Both the position numbers and the translations under genes were made by a program. The notes under the pieces were generated by a model. That model searched no databases and had not been told where the DNA came from. It saw only the letters and a program-made list of their open reading frames with translations. Positions 4,756 through 5,014 of a stretch of DNA of 5,014 bases are shown here, in pieces. Position 1 is the first letter of the stretch. Every line of letters begins with the position of its first letter. The stretch is taken from the NCBI GenBank assembly GCA_026396975.1, contig JAPLVT010000003.1:1-5014 (forward strand), written 5' to 3'. The stretch is from Candidatus Iainarchaeum sp. Lineage in GTDB: Archaea > Iainarchaeota > Iainarchaeia > Iainarchaeales > GCA-2688035.

Positions 4756-4760
4756 TTTTT
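4756..4760 (+). terminator. Possible T5 terminator after the 164-aa pilin
   Basis: TTTTT begins 12 bases after the pilin stop codon, just before the promoter of the Nudix gene. It is a short tract and hence low confidence. Confidence 0.3.
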
Positions 4761-4763
4761 GCA

Positions 4764-4773
4764 TTATATTAAA
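4764..4773 (+). promoter_or_regulatory. TATA box for the Nudix gene
   Basis: TTATATTAAA lies 30-39 bases before ATG 4803, predicting a transcript with a leader of under 10 bases. No ribosome site is seen before the ATG. Confidence 0.5.
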
Positions 4774-4802
4774 AATTTCTTCCCACAGAATTACATCTTA
4801 TC

Positions 4803-5014
4803 ATGCCGCACGAACTGTCAATAGGGGCTGTGCTGTTCAAGCGCGATTCCAGGGAGCCGCTTTTCCTTTTGCTGCACTATGCTGCAGGGCACTGGGATTT
4901 CCCGAAAGGCCACGTGGAAAAAGGCGAAACCGAGCGGGAAACACTGCTGCGCGAAGTGCGCGAAGAAACAGGGCTAATTGATGTGCAACTGCTGCAGGGC
5001 TTCAGGGAGAGCAC
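4803..5014 (+). CDS. Nudix hydrolase, Ap4A hydrolase type (3' partial)
   Basis: The first 70 residues are present from ATG 4803; the rest is beyond the window. The Nudix signature G-x5-E-x7-R-E-U-x-E-E-x-G-U is complete at residues 38-60: GHVEKGE, then REVREETGL, whose glutamates bind the catalytic metal. The N-terminus (ELSIGAVLFKR), LLLHYAAGHWDFPKGH and the EKGETERETLLREV context match the asymmetric bis(5'-nucleosyl)-tetraphosphatase group (the NUDT2-like Ap4A hydrolases of archaea and eukaryotes). These enzymes split Ap4A into ATP and AMP in the cytoplasm and limit dinucleotide build-up under stress. The gene has its own TATA box and is probably a housekeeping neighbour unrelated to the pilins. 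A broader-specificity Nudix enzyme is the alternative. Confidence 0.92.
   Translation, partial: MPHELSIGAVLFKRDSREPLFLLLHYAAGHWDFPKGHVEKGETERETLLREVREETGLIDVQLLQGFRES

Overview
The window looks like a piece of an archaeal chromosome, most likely from a small-genome (DPANN-type) or euryarchaeal lineage; the exact taxon cannot be fixed from 5 kb. The evidence is five proteins with archaeal class III (type IV pilin-like) signal peptides, TATA-type promoters about 25-40 bases ahead of start codons, apparently near-leaderless first genes, Shine-Dalgarno sites within an operon, and N-glycosylation sequons (N-x-S/T) in most predicted ectodomains.

Layout. Positions 1-2443 hold a minus-strand cluster of four consecutive pilin-like genes. 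In transcription order they are a 186-aa pilin with six cysteines (1883-2443), a 133-aa minor pilin with four cysteines (1420-1821), a 184-aa pilin-like protein with an SP-x-x-W region (855-1409), and a larger pilin-like protein with a C-terminal Ig-like domain that runs off the left edge (1-889, partial). The last of these has no ATG start; a TTG with a well-placed ribosome binding site fits best. Positions 2444-2659 are a divergent control region with promoters for both directions and a nested inverted repeat followed, on the minus strand, by a T6 tract.

On the plus strand, 2660-3368 encodes a single-pass membrane protein with a Gly/Pro-rich stalk. Its C-terminal domain sits in the +1 frame, so the gene is interrupted by an apparent frameshift. 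Next is a transglutaminase-like protein (3483-4154) in which the expected catalytic cysteine is an aspartate. A fifth pilin follows (4250-4744), and then the start of an Ap4A hydrolase-type Nudix gene (4803 onward, partial), which is probably unrelated housekeeping.

Functional reading (inference). The window mostly encodes subunits of a surface filament or pseudopilus: one or two candidate major pilins (1883-2443 and 4250-4744), several minor pilins and an Ig-domain tip or adhesin-like subunit, plus a stalked cell-surface protein transcribed divergently. No assembly ATPase, platform protein or prepilin peptidase is present, so the export machinery must be elsewhere.
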